From: CAYRNY01 sp964425755
GTDB taxonomy: Bacteria; Chloroflexota; Anaerolineae; Aggregatilineales; Aggregatilineaceae
DNA length: 64,000 nt
Direction of reading: 5' to 3'
Assembly: GCA_964425755.1 (NCBI GenBank)
Contig: CAYRNY010000012.1
Coordinates: 110,104-174,103, forward strand
Below, in pieces: positions 8,419-16,575 of the stretch (position 1 is the first letter of the stretch; each line of letters begins with the position of its first letter). A program made the position numbers and the translations under genes. The notes beneath the pieces are model-generated. The model ran no database searches, was not told the DNA's origin, and saw only the letters and a program-made list of their open reading frames with translations.

Positions 8419-10725
8419 ATGCTTATCGAACCGCCTGTTGAACAACGCCAACTGCTTACCAAACGACTCGACTGCGACCTCGCGGTGATTGGCGGCGGCA
8501 TGGCCGGGACGTGTTGTGCCATCACAGCCGCACGGGCGGGGCTGCGCGTCACCCTGATTCAAGATCGCCCGGTGCTGGGCGGCAACGCGTCCAGTGAGGT
8601 TCGCCTCTGGATTCTTGGCGCGACGTCGCATATGGGTAACAACAATCGCTGGGCGCGTGAAGGCGGCGTGATCGATGAGCTGATGGTCGAAAATGTGTAC
8701 CGCAACCCCGAGGGCAACCCGCTGATTTTCGACACGATCTTGTTGGAAAAGGTCGATCAGGAACCGAACATCACGCTGCTGCTGAACACCGTGGCCTTCG
8801 AGGTGACCAAGTCCGGGCCGGACACCATCGAATCTGTGCGCGCGTTCTGCAGCCAGAACTCGACGATGTACGAGGTCCACGCGCCGCTGTTCTGCGATGC
8901 GTCGGGCGATGGTGTCGTCGGGTTTATGAGCGGTGCTGCTTTTCGTATGGGCGCTGAAAACGCGGACGAATTCGGCGAGAAGATGGCACCGTCGAAAGAT
9001 GACTACGGCGAGCTGCTCGGCCATACGATCTACTTCTATAGCAAGGACGTGGGTAAACCGGTGCGTTTCGTTCCGCCCAGCTTCGCGCTGGACGATATCA
9101 CCAGGATTCCACGCTATCGCAATATCAAGTCGAACCAGCAGGGCTGCCAATTCTGGTGGATCGAGTACGGCGGGCGGCTGGACACCGTCCACGAGAGCGA
9201 AGATATCAAGTGGGAGTTGTGGCGCATCGTCTACGGCGTGTGGAACTACATCAAGAACTCCGGCGAATTTCCGGACGCGGAAACGCTCACCCTTGAATGG
9301 GTCGGGCATATTCCCGGCAAACGTGAGAGCCGCCGCTTTGAAGGGGACTACATGCTGCGCCAGCAGGACCTCGTTGAACAGCGTCTGCACGATGACGCCG
9401 TATCATTTGGTGGCTGGGCGCTTGATCTGCATCCCGCCGATGGCATTTACAGCGAAAAGCCCGGCTGTGACCAGTGGCATACGCGCGGCGTATACCAGAT
9501 CCCTTACCGCTGCCTGTACAGCCGCAACATCACAAACCTGTTTCTCGCCGGGCGGATATTCAGCGCGTCACACGTAGCCTTCGGCTCAACCCGCGTCCAG
9601 GCGACGCTGGCTTCGGCAGCGCAGGCGGTCGGGATGGCGGCAGCGTTATGCACGCGCCACAACAAGCGGCCCGCCGATCTGGTCGCTGCGCCTTACATGC
9701 GCGAGCTTCAGCGTAACCTGCTGCGCGCCGGGCAGTTCATCCCTGAAGTCGCCCTGGACGATCCCGATGATCTCGCCCGCAGCGCGACGTTAGACGCGTC
9801 CAGCCGGCTGCAACTGGCTTCGCTGCCGGACGACGGCCCCCGCTTGCCGCTTGATTATTCCTGGGCCCAGATGCTGCCGGTCACACCGGGACCGGTCCCC
9901 CAGGTTTCGTTCTGGGTGGATGTGCAGGTCCCTACGACGTTAGAGGTACAACTGCGCACCAGCGACCGCGCCACCAACTACACGCCGGATGTTACCCTTG
10001 CGACGCAGTCGTTTGAGCTTCAGCCTGGCGACGGACAGCGTATCACCATGAGGGCTGATGCTGCCGTCGAAGATGCGCGCTACGTGTTCGTCTGCCTGAT
10101 GCGCAATCCGGCGATCCGAGTCCACACAAGCGAGCAGCGAGTGACAGGGTTGCTGTCAGTGTCGAATGCACAGAATCCGGAAGTGTCCAATTACGGCGCG
10201 CAAGAACCCGAACACGACATCGGCGTCGAGTCCTTCGAGTTTTGGGTCCCGGTGCGGCGCCCGGGAGGACACAACTTCGCCCTTGAGATAGCGCCACCGC
10301 TCGACGTATTTCAGCCCGGTAACGTCGCCAACGGCTGGGCACGTCCAACCGCCGGCCCAAACGCATGGGTAGCGGCGTTTGACGACGACCATCCAACGCT
10401 GGTTCTCACGTGGGATAAACCCCAACAGATCGCGCAGATCGATCTCGGGTTTGACACCGACTTCGATCACGCGATGGAATCTGTGCTCATGACACACCCT
10501 GAGCGCGAGATGCCGTTCTGCGTCAAACACTATCGCGTGACCGGTGCTGGCGGGAAGGTGCTCGCGCAGTGCGAGCACAATCACCAGACGCGCAACAGCC
10601 TGATCTTCGAGACGCCGGTCGAAACTGATCGCCTGCAGCTAGAGTTGCTCGCCACGCACGGTAACGCACCCGCCAGCCTGTTTGAGATCCGGTGCTATGC
10701 TACCCGCCAGATGCGCGTGCTGTGA
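8419..10725 (+). CDS. FAD-dependent oxidoreductase with C-terminal beta-rich domains
   Basis: 768 aa. The first 440 residues belong to the FAD-dependent oxidoreductase family: dinucleotide-binding motif VIGGGMAGTCCAI (Gly25-Gly27-Gly30), then RPVLGGNASSEVR around residues 52-64 and the FAD-contacting RRFEGDYMLRQQDL and AGRIFSASHVAFGSTRVQ segments. The last 330 residues look like one or two beta-sandwich domains, the final one similar in feel to discoidin/F5-8C modules (AQIDLGFDTDF, RLQLELLATHG, LFEIRCY). There is no signal peptide, so it should act in the cytosol. Its place at the end of a sugar importer unit suggests oxidation of the imported carbohydrate, but the substrate is unknown. Confidence 0.82.
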   Translation: MLIEPPVEQRQLLTKRLDCDLAVIGGGMAGTCCAITAARAGLRVTLIQDRPVLGGNASSEVRLWILGATSHMGNNNRWAREGGVIDELMVENVYRNPEGNPLIFDTILLEKVDQEPNITLLLNTVAFEVTKSGPDTIESVRAFCSQNSTMYEVHAPLFCDASGDGVVGFMSGAAFRMGAENADEFGEKMAPSKDDYGELLGHTIYFYSKDVGKPVRFVPPSFALDDITRIPRYRNIKSNQQGCQFWWIEYGGRLDTVHESEDIKWELWRIVYGVWNYIKNSGEFPDAETLTLEWVGHIPGKRESRRFEGDYMLRQQDLVEQRLHDDAVSFGGWALDLHPADGIYSEKPGCDQWHTRGVYQIPYRCLYSRNITNLFLAGRIFSASHVAFGSTRVQATLASAAQAVGMAAALCTRHNKRPADLVAAPYMRELQRNLLRAGQFIPEVALDDPDDLARSATLDASSRLQLASLPDDGPRLPLDYSWAQMLPVTPGPVPQVSFWVDVQVPTTLEVQLRTSDRATNYTPDVTLATQSFELQPGDGQRITMRADAAVEDARYVFVCLMRNPAIRVHTSEQRVTGLLSVSNAQNPEVSNYGAQEPEHDIGVESFEFWVPVRRPGGHNFALEIAPPLDVFQPGNVANGWARPTAGPNAWVAAFDDDHPTLVLTWDKPQQIAQIDLGFDTDFDHAMESVLMTHPEREMPFCVKHYRVTGAGGKVLAQCEHNHQTRNSLIFETPVETDRLQLELLATHGNAPASLFEIRCYATRQMRVL

Positions 10726-10778
10726 GAGTGGCCTTCACACCTGGTCGTTAAGCCGGCAGCGCCCCCAAACACCCCGGG

Positions 10779-11810
10779 CTATTCCTCCGGCAGAAAGCGG
10801 GTCGTGTAGGCCGCCGACAGGTCCGCCAACGGTTGCTCCAGCAAGCCGGTCTCCAGCAGGATAGCCTCGGTTGCCTGCCACGCCTCGGGATCGGTGGCCC
10901 CTAGTTCGTCGGACTGCCACAGGGTGATCGTATTGTCCAGTACCTGCCGCTGGATCGCGTATTGATCTTCCGGCAGGTCGGGGATGTACCCGCTAACACT
11001 CACTTCGAACGCCATGTCGGGATCGGCGAGGGTGTCTTGCAGGCCGCGCCGGATCGCGCGTACCATTCCGCGCACCAGTTCCGGCTGCTGCTGGATCGTC
11101 GCTTCGTTCGTGACCAGCCCGTTTGAGACAAGCGTGGCGTAATCCGATACGTGGATCACGTTGACCTCGGTGCACTGTTCCTCGATGACCAGTGGCTCGT
11201 TGACAACGTAGATAACGGCCGCATCCACCCGGCCTTCGCACAGGTTCTCAACCGCGGTGAAGCCGATTGTCTCCAGCTTGCCAAGATCGCTTTCGTCCAG
11301 TTCGCTTGCACGGAGTAACGCCCGCAGGCCGATGTAGCTTGCGCCATAGAGTCCCGGAACGCCAACCACCTGACCCTGCAAATCTTCTGGCGCGGTCAGC
11401 CCCAGTTCGACAGGGGAAGCAACGCCAACCGGAAACCGGTGATACCACTCGAACACATACACCACCGGGTATTCTCTGCCACGCGCGAGCAGCACCTGCT
11501 CCCCGCTCACCAGCGCGAACTGCAGATCGCCGGCGGCGAGCCGGTCGATGGCGTCAACTTCGTTTAAGCCGTGCTCCAGCGTGATCGCGATTCCTTCGTC
11601 GGCAAAATAGCCTTGTTCAGCCGCAACATAGACGGGCGCGAACTGCACATTGGGGATGAAACTCATGTACAGCGTTACGGGCGTGGCTTGCGAGGGTGAC
11701 TCGGCTTCCTGGGTCAGGATGTACGTTGCCCCTAGCGCACCGGCAAGTACGAGCACGATCAATCCGATAAACAATATGCTGCGGCGTTGTTTGGAGCGGT
11801 TGTGCATCAT
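10779..11810 (-). CDS. ribY: THI5/NMT1-like binding protein, probable riboflavin-binding RibY
   Basis: 343 aa. A basic lead and a membrane anchor or uncleaved signal (FIGLIVLVLAGALGATYIL) precede an NMT1/THI5-like binding domain: YMSFIPNVQFAPVYVAAEQG, the GEQVLLARG and the VGVPGLYGASYIGLRALL segments. These proteins usually bind thiamine precursors, but the FMN riboswitch in the leader points to riboflavin, as known for RibXY transporters of Chloroflexus relatives. The start at 11810 is preferred because AAGGAG lies 8 nt upstream; a GTG at 11837 would lie before that site. No RibX permease or ATPase gene is adjacent, and the downstream neighbour is convergent, so ribY is monocistronic. Confidence 0.8.
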   Translation of the reverse strand: MMHNRSKQRRSILFIGLIVLVLAGALGATYILTQEAESPSQATPVTLYMSFIPNVQFAPVYVAAEQGYFADEGIAITLEHGLNEVDAIDRLAAGDLQFALVSGEQVLLARGREYPVVYVFEWYHRFPVGVASPVELGLTAPEDLQGQVVGVPGLYGASYIGLRALLRASELDESDLGKLETIGFTAVENLCEGRVDAAVIYVVNEPLVIEEQCTEVNVIHVSDYATLVSNGLVTNEATIQQQPELVRGMVRAIRRGLQDTLADPDMAFEVSVSGYIPDLPEDQYAIQRQVLDNTITLWQSDELGATDPEAWQATEAILLETGLLEQPLADLSAAYTTRFLPEE

Positions 11811-11898
11811 GTCAGAATCTCCTTCGGCTAGATTCACGTAGGGTGAACGCTTCAGGGCCTGACACCAGGTAGCACAGTTGGATCACTGGCTCAACCAA

Positions 11899-11930
11899 AC
11901 ATGCCCCTGCGCGTGTTACCAGGGGCATGT
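11899..11930 (-). terminator. Expression-platform hairpin of the FMN riboswitch
   Basis: An 11-bp perfect inverted repeat (ACATGCCCCTG at 11899-11909, complement at 11920-11930, 10-nt loop) lies between the riboswitch aptamer and ribY. On the minus-strand RNA it is followed by UUGGUUG, a weak U-rich stretch. It is best read as the terminator or regulatory hairpin that forms when FMN is bound. Confidence 0.65.
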
Positions 11931-11984
11931 GATGAGACAGCACAACAGACAGCCCAGCACAACCGGCCAGGTTGCCGTTTATAT

Positions 11985-12169
11985 GTACCTTCTCCCATCC
12001 GGACTGTTACCGTCGGCTTTGGCTTCGCACCAAATCCACCGGCATGGCTCTATTCTGCCATGACGCGCCAGCCTGCTTTGCAGCCGTGCTGGCGACACGG
12101 GTCGCGGGCTCGGCGAATTCACTATTCGCCACACCGCCGGTCGGGAATTGCACCCTGCCCTGAAGGTTC
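11985..12169 (-). promoter_or_regulatory. FMN riboswitch (RFN element)
   Basis: Read on the minus strand, the conserved RFN blocks occur in order: AACCTTCAGGGCAGGGTG, ATTCCCGACCGGCGGT, GAGCCCGCGA, then GGTGGATTTGGTG, CCAAAGCCGACGGTAACAG and TCCGGATGGGAGAAGG. The first and last blocks pair as helix P1. One internal arm is longer than usual (about 12020-12100). The element senses FMN and normally lowers expression of riboflavin synthesis or uptake genes when FMN is plentiful. It sits 175 nt upstream of ribY. Confidence 0.93.
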
Positions 12170-12183
12170 AGCTGTTGTACAAG

Positions 12184-12212
12184 ATAATATCCGGAACAGC
12201 GCAAAACGGCAA
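12184..12212 (-). promoter_or_regulatory. Promoter of the ribY transcript
   Basis: On the minus strand TTGCCG (12212-12207) and TATTAT (12189-12184) are separated by 17 bp. Transcription would begin near 12177, a few nucleotides before the first riboswitch helix, which is where a riboswitch promoter should be. A second TTGACA with an 18-bp spacer to TATGCA lies further upstream (12295-12266). Confidence 0.6.
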
Positions 12213-12333
12213 TATGTTTTTGATGCGGGTGTCCTGCCATTCCTGGCATGCAGCCTGCTTCCACCTGCATACATCTGGTGGTATGCTATTGTCAACAACA
12301 CGCAAGTGGACGTTGTAGCGCCGAGGGATTAGC

Positions 12334-12921
12334 ATGTGCGCACAGTTTCAATACTCCCCTGCCGAACAAACACTGTTGCTTGCGCTTGCCCGGCGCACGC
12401 TCGCCGATACCGCCTATCACCGCCTGCCCCCGGAAGTCAACCTCCGGCTGTTGCCGCCCGCGTTAGCTGAAAAGCGCGCGTGCTTCGTCACGTTGCGCAG
12501 CCACGATGATGGCGCGCTGCGGGGCTGCATCGGCATCCTGGTGGCCCGCTCCCCGCTGGCGAGCGAAGTCGTAGCGATGACCGTGCAGACAGCACGCCAC
12601 GATCCGCGCTTCCCGCCGGTGACCGTAAATGAACTTGATCGCTTGTGGATTGAGATCAGCGTGCTGACCCCACTAGAGCACCTCACCTATACCGACCCCC
12701 AGGAGTTGCTGCGAAAGCTTCGTCCAGGCGTGGACGGCGTGATCCTGCAGCTTGGGCATGATCGTGCCACGTTTCTGCCGCATGTGTGGAAGAGTTACCC
12801 CGAACCGGATGTTTTCCTGAACTTGCTGGCGCAGAAGATGGGGCATGCACCGGACACCTGGCGCGACGTGCAGTTACAGGTGCACACGTACCAGGTGGTG
12901 GAAATCCGCGAAGGGGCTTGA
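12334..12921 (+). CDS. amrA: AMMECR1-domain protein
   Basis: 195 aa, matching the full length of the AMMECR1 family. The signature segments are visible: CFVTLRSHDDGALRGCIGIL (residues 50-69), the ARHDPRFPPV motif, and LDRLWIEISVLTPLE. AMMECR1 proteins often belong to a set with a Memo-like protein and a radical SAM protein (AmmeMemoRadiSam), but neither partner is next to this gene. The Cys in LRGCIG is conserved in the family. The biochemical role is not established. It is divergent from ribY and has no obvious promoter of its own that I can defend. Confidence 0.9.
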   Translation: MCAQFQYSPAEQTLLLALARRTLADTAYHRLPPEVNLRLLPPALAEKRACFVTLRSHDDGALRGCIGILVARSPLASEVVAMTVQTARHDPRFPPVTVNELDRLWIEISVLTPLEHLTYTDPQELLRKLRPGVDGVILQLGHDRATFLPHVWKSYPEPDVFLNLLAQKMGHAPDTWRDVQLQVHTYQVVEIREGA

Positions 12922-13140
12922 CAGCGACGCTAACCGCCCCTCTTCAATAGCCTCCTCACCACAGCCACTCGCAGCGAAGACTCCCCGCCAAACCCGCGGC
13001 CACGTCGCGCGGCCTGCCTCAGTGGGGATTGCCGATCCATTTGTGTACTTGTCACAACACCTCTTTCATTTGAAACAAAACTCATTGTAGAATGATTCAT
13101 AACAACTCATAACATCATTATACATAATATAACAAAGCGT

Positions 13141-13905
13141 ATGGCAACTGATTACACGGTTTCGGTTTTGGAAGACGCAATTGGCATCTTAGGGCTTCTT
13201 GAGGACCAGCACGAGGGTCTCTCGCTGGCACAACTGACGGAGTTGTCCGGCTTCGTCAAAAACAAAGTGTTTCGCATTCTGTTCACACTGGAAAAGCATC
13301 ACTTTGTGGCACGCGATACCGCCGGGCGATTCCACCTTGGACTGCGCTTGTTTGAACTGGGCCAAAACGTGCAAAGCCACAACGTCCTGATCGAGGCGTG
13401 CCAACCGGTGCTGGACCAGTTGGCGCACGAAACCGGGGAGAGCATCTTCCTGGGCATCATCAACGGCACGGAGGCGCTTTGCATCGATGCCCGTGAATCG
13501 CCGCAGTCGATTCGCCTGTTCGCTAAAGTGGGGCGGCGCGCGCCGTTGCACAGCGGCGGTGTGCCCAAGACGCTGCTTGCTCACCTCCCGGATGAACAGC
13601 GCCGCACGATACTTGAACAGTTCGCGCGTGATGCGCAGAGGGATAGTGTCGACTTCGACCTGGAGAAACTGGAAACTGCGCTGTCGTTGATCCGGCGACA
13701 GGGATACGCAGTGGTCGTCGATGAGCTGGATCGGGGCGCGGTCTCTGTAGCGGCCCCGATTCGCGATCACCGGCAACGAGTCATCGCCGCGCTCTCGATT
13801 GCGGGGCCATCGAACCGCTTTCCCGAAGACACGGTTCAACACTACATCCGGTTGGTCGTGGACGCGACAAACGAGATTTCACACACGCTTGGTTACACAC
13901 CCTAA
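13141..13905 (+). CDS. IclR-family transcriptional regulator
   Basis: 254 aa. An N-terminal winged helix-turn-helix (LSLAQLTELSGFVKNKVFRI at about residues 27-46) is followed by the IclR effector domain, including CQPVLDQLAHETGESIFLG, GRRAPLHSGGVPKTLLAHL and GYAVVVDELDRGAVSVAAPI. These are the expected landmarks of the family. The 80 bp in front are very AT-rich (13061-13140), unlike the surroundings, and probably hold the promoter and operator; a weak TTCATA/TATACA pair with a 17-bp spacer is at 13096-13124. It heads the peptide-use gene run and starts only 16 bp from the next gene, so it likely controls that run. Confidence 0.92.
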   Translation: MATDYTVSVLEDAIGILGLLEDQHEGLSLAQLTELSGFVKNKVFRILFTLEKHHFVARDTAGRFHLGLRLFELGQNVQSHNVLIEACQPVLDQLAHETGESIFLGIINGTEALCIDARESPQSIRLFAKVGRRAPLHSGGVPKTLLAHLPDEQRRTILEQFARDAQRDSVDFDLEKLETALSLIRRQGYAVVVDELDRGAVSVAAPIRDHRQRVIAALSIAGPSNRFPEDTVQHYIRLVVDATNEISHTLGYTP

Positions 13906-13921
13906 AGGAGAAAAAACCGTC

Positions 13922-15703
13922 ATGCCAGTGCATTATGCCGCAGCACAAGCAGATTTGGAACAGCACTTACTGGAGGAGCTTTCGCCTGAGACCCCCTGGG
14001 CCTTGATCGAACGGTTCACCACACTGGTTCGCGAGTCGGGCAGTGAAGACGAGCGCATCGCCGCCGATTACATCGTGCAGCAGCTAGAGCAATTCGGCGT
14101 GCCGCACGAGGTTTATGAACCGGAATTATTCTTGAGCGTCCCCGTAAAATCGCGGTTGGTGGTCAATGGGCGGGACATTCACGCCAAGAGTCCGGCCATG
14201 TCCGCCAACACTGGACCGGACGGGCTGACGGGTACACTGGTCTCGATCCCCAGCCAGGTTTCGCCGCACAGTGTCGACCTGTTCGACGTTACGCCGGAAA
14301 CCGACGTTGATGTGCGTGGCAAGATCGTCGTGGTGGATGGCTATGGCGGCCCGGCCCCTGTCCAGAAGTTCGAGAAACTAGGCGCGATCGGGCAAATCTA
14401 CATTAACCCCGGTGTTGATATTCATTGGGGCATCTGCACGACGATCTGGGGCGCACCGGACCTGGACAATTATCACCGCCAGCCGCGCACCCCCGTGATC
14501 TCGATCAACCGGCCTGATGGCGAGGCACTGCTCAAACAACTTGAGGAAGCCGGTGAGCTTGAAGTCACGCTCTTTACCGAACTGAAAGAGGGCTGGTTCT
14601 GGGCGCCGATCATCGTCGCAACCATCGAAGGCACGCAGGAACCGGAACGCTTCGTGCTGGCACACGGACACTACGATTCGTGGGACGTGGGCATCGGTGA
14701 TAACGCGGTTGGTGACGCAACGCTGCTTGAACTTGCGCGCGTGTTCCACAAACACCGCGACCAACTGGCGCGCAGCCTGCGGATCGCGTGGTGGCCGGGC
14801 CACTCGACCGGGCGTTACGCCGGCTCGACGTGGTACGCGGATAAGTTCGGGCTTGACCTGGCGCGTAACTGCATCGCGCAGGTTGATATCGATTCGCCGG
14901 GCTGCCGCTGGGCCACGGAGTATATCGAGATTTCATGGATGAAGGAAACGGAGGATTTTTGCACCCAGGCGATCAAGGAAGTGACCGGTAAAGATGCCCA
15001 GGGCGAGCGGCCGCACCAGGCCGGTGATTACTCGTTCAACAATATCGGCCTGTCGGGCTTCTTTATGCTGTTATCCGAAATGCCCGTCGAACTGCGCAAA
15101 GAAAAAGGCTACTACCCGGTGGGCGGCTGCGGCATGAACATCGCGTGGCACACGGAAAACGACCGGATCGAGATCGCAGACAAAGACAACCTGATGCGCG
15201 ATCTGCGCGTCTACGTCGCCACACTACAGCGCGTGATCAACAACCCGCTGCACCCGTTCAACTTCCAGGCCCTGGCCGCCGAATTCAGGGAAACGCTGGA
15301 CACGTACGCCGCTGCAGCGGGCGACGCGGTGGATTTCGCACCGGCATACGCGGCGCTGGATGAACTCGACGCGGCGCTGGCGGCGCTGTATGCCAGGGCG
15401 GAGAGCCTGCACCACGCCAGTGTCACAGACCCGGCGGTGCGCGCGTTTAACGATGCGATCCTGGAAATGGGCCGCGAGCTGATCCCGATCAACTTCACCC
15501 GCCAGGGACGCTTCCGCACCGAACCGGCGGTCAGCATCCCGCCGCTGCCGGACATTGAACCGGCGACGATGCTGCCGAACGTCTCCGGCCACATGCGGCA
15601 CGTCACCATCACCCATGTCACGCGCGGGATCAACCGCGTGGCCTGGGCCTTTGAAACCGCTGCAAATTCCGCGCGACGGGCTGTCGCAACAATCGAAGCC
15701 TGA
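13922..15703 (+). CDS. M28-family metallopeptidase with PA domain
   Basis: 593 aa, no signal peptide, so cytosolic. A PA-type insert is at about 130-230 (VDVRGKIVVVDGYGGPAPVQ). The zinc-site pattern of the M28 family follows: HGHYDSWD, then GDNAVGDATLLELARVF, later QVDIDSPG and the final AWHTENDRIEI His. The usual Glu-Glu pair of the active site is replaced: the segment reads WWPGHSTGRYAGSTWYAD, that is His-Ser where most M28 enzymes have Glu-Glu. It may cut an unusual substrate or act as an amidase or lyase. The start at 13922 has AAAGGAG 9 nt upstream. Placed second in the IclR unit. Confidence 0.85.
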   Translation: MPVHYAAAQADLEQHLLEELSPETPWALIERFTTLVRESGSEDERIAADYIVQQLEQFGVPHEVYEPELFLSVPVKSRLVVNGRDIHAKSPAMSANTGPDGLTGTLVSIPSQVSPHSVDLFDVTPETDVDVRGKIVVVDGYGGPAPVQKFEKLGAIGQIYINPGVDIHWGICTTIWGAPDLDNYHRQPRTPVISINRPDGEALLKQLEEAGELEVTLFTELKEGWFWAPIIVATIEGTQEPERFVLAHGHYDSWDVGIGDNAVGDATLLELARVFHKHRDQLARSLRIAWWPGHSTGRYAGSTWYADKFGLDLARNCIAQVDIDSPGCRWATEYIEISWMKETEDFCTQAIKEVTGKDAQGERPHQAGDYSFNNIGLSGFFMLLSEMPVELRKEKGYYPVGGCGMNIAWHTENDRIEIADKDNLMRDLRVYVATLQRVINNPLHPFNFQALAAEFRETLDTYAAAAGDAVDFAPAYAALDELDAALAALYARAESLHHASVTDPAVRAFNDAILEMGRELIPINFTRQGRFRTEPAVSIPPLPDIEPATMLPNVSGHMRHVTITHVTRGINRVAWAFETAANSARRAVATIEA

Positions 15704-15710
15704 CGTTTCC

Positions 15711-15720
15711 GGGGGGGGGG
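15711..15720 (+). repeat. Homopolymer tract of ten G
   Basis: Ten consecutive G residues follow the M28 peptidase stop codon by seven bp and precede the racemase start by 84 bp. It is outside coding sequence. Such tracts slip during replication and are also a frequent source of sequencing error. Confidence 0.95.
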
Positions 15721-15804
15721 ATTCGTCCGTCCCCCAGCTTGCACACCACGCTAGCACGTTCCGTTCATTTATTCCGTCAATTGAGTGTTTTTGGAGCTGA
15801 CATC

Positions 15805-16566
15805 ATGCGCATTTGTTATCTGGTCCCCGGCCCGATGGGCCGCAATGCCGAAGGGCGTGCCGAACTGCAACGCCGTGGCGAACTGTTCGAAAACTACGCT
15901 GGTCCGGGAACCGAAACCGGAATCGTTGACGTGCCGGAAGGCCCGGCCTCGATTGAAAGCATGTACGAAGAGTACATTTCGATCCCGGCTACGGCGCGGC
16001 GCGCGGCTGAACTGGAACAGGAAGGTTGGGACGCGATCGTCCTGGGGTGTTACGGCGATCCCGGGCTGGACGCGCTGCGTGAGTTGCTCACCATCCCGGT
16101 CATTGGCCCCGGTGAGGCCACCGCGTTGATGGCGGCATCGCTGGGGCACCGCTTCACGATCATCACCATCACCGAAAGCGTCATCGCCTCGACTGAGCGC
16201 CAGATACGCAATGTGGGCGTCGGTGAAAAGCTGGCAAGCGTGCGCGTGGTCGGCATCCCGGTGCTGGAGCTGCACCACGACCGTGATCGCACCATCGAGG
16301 CCACGGTCAGGCAGGCACGCCTGGCAATGGAACACGAACGCGCCGACACGTTCATCGTGGGCTGTATGAGCATGGGCTTCCTGGAAATTGCGGAGGCCGC
16401 CGGTGCCGAACTCGGCGTGCCGTTTCTCAACCCGGCGCGCGTAGCCTTGAAGTTTGCCGAAGCGACGGTCGGTGCCGGGCTGACCCATTCGCGCAAAGCC
16501 TACATGGTGCCGCCCAAGCTGGCGACCGGCAAAGTCAGCTCGGTGCTCGATCTCTTTCAGAGTTAG
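15805..16566 (+). CDS. Aspartate/glutamate racemase-family protein, hydantoin racemase-like
   Basis: 253 aa. The two catalytic cysteines of the Asp/Glu/hydantoin racemase family are at Cys82 (VLGCYGDPG) and Cys187 (IVGCMSMGF), each in its expected strand-loop. The length and the opening RICYLVPGPM fit the HyuE-like branch. These enzymes invert the alpha carbon of amino acids or of hydantoins without a cofactor. In this neighbourhood of peptidases and an amidohydrolase it could supply the L-form of an amino acid from a D-containing or cyclic substrate; this is inference. The start at 15805 has TTGGAG 10 nt upstream. Confidence 0.85.
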   Translation: MRICYLVPGPMGRNAEGRAELQRRGELFENYAGPGTETGIVDVPEGPASIESMYEEYISIPATARRAAELEQEGWDAIVLGCYGDPGLDALRELLTIPVIGPGEATALMAASLGHRFTIITITESVIASTERQIRNVGVGEKLASVRVVGIPVLELHHDRDRTIEATVRQARLAMEHERADTFIVGCMSMGFLEIAEAAGAELGVPFLNPARVALKFAEATVGAGLTHSRKAYMVPPKLATGKVSSVLDLFQS

Positions 16567-16575
16567 GAGGATATC

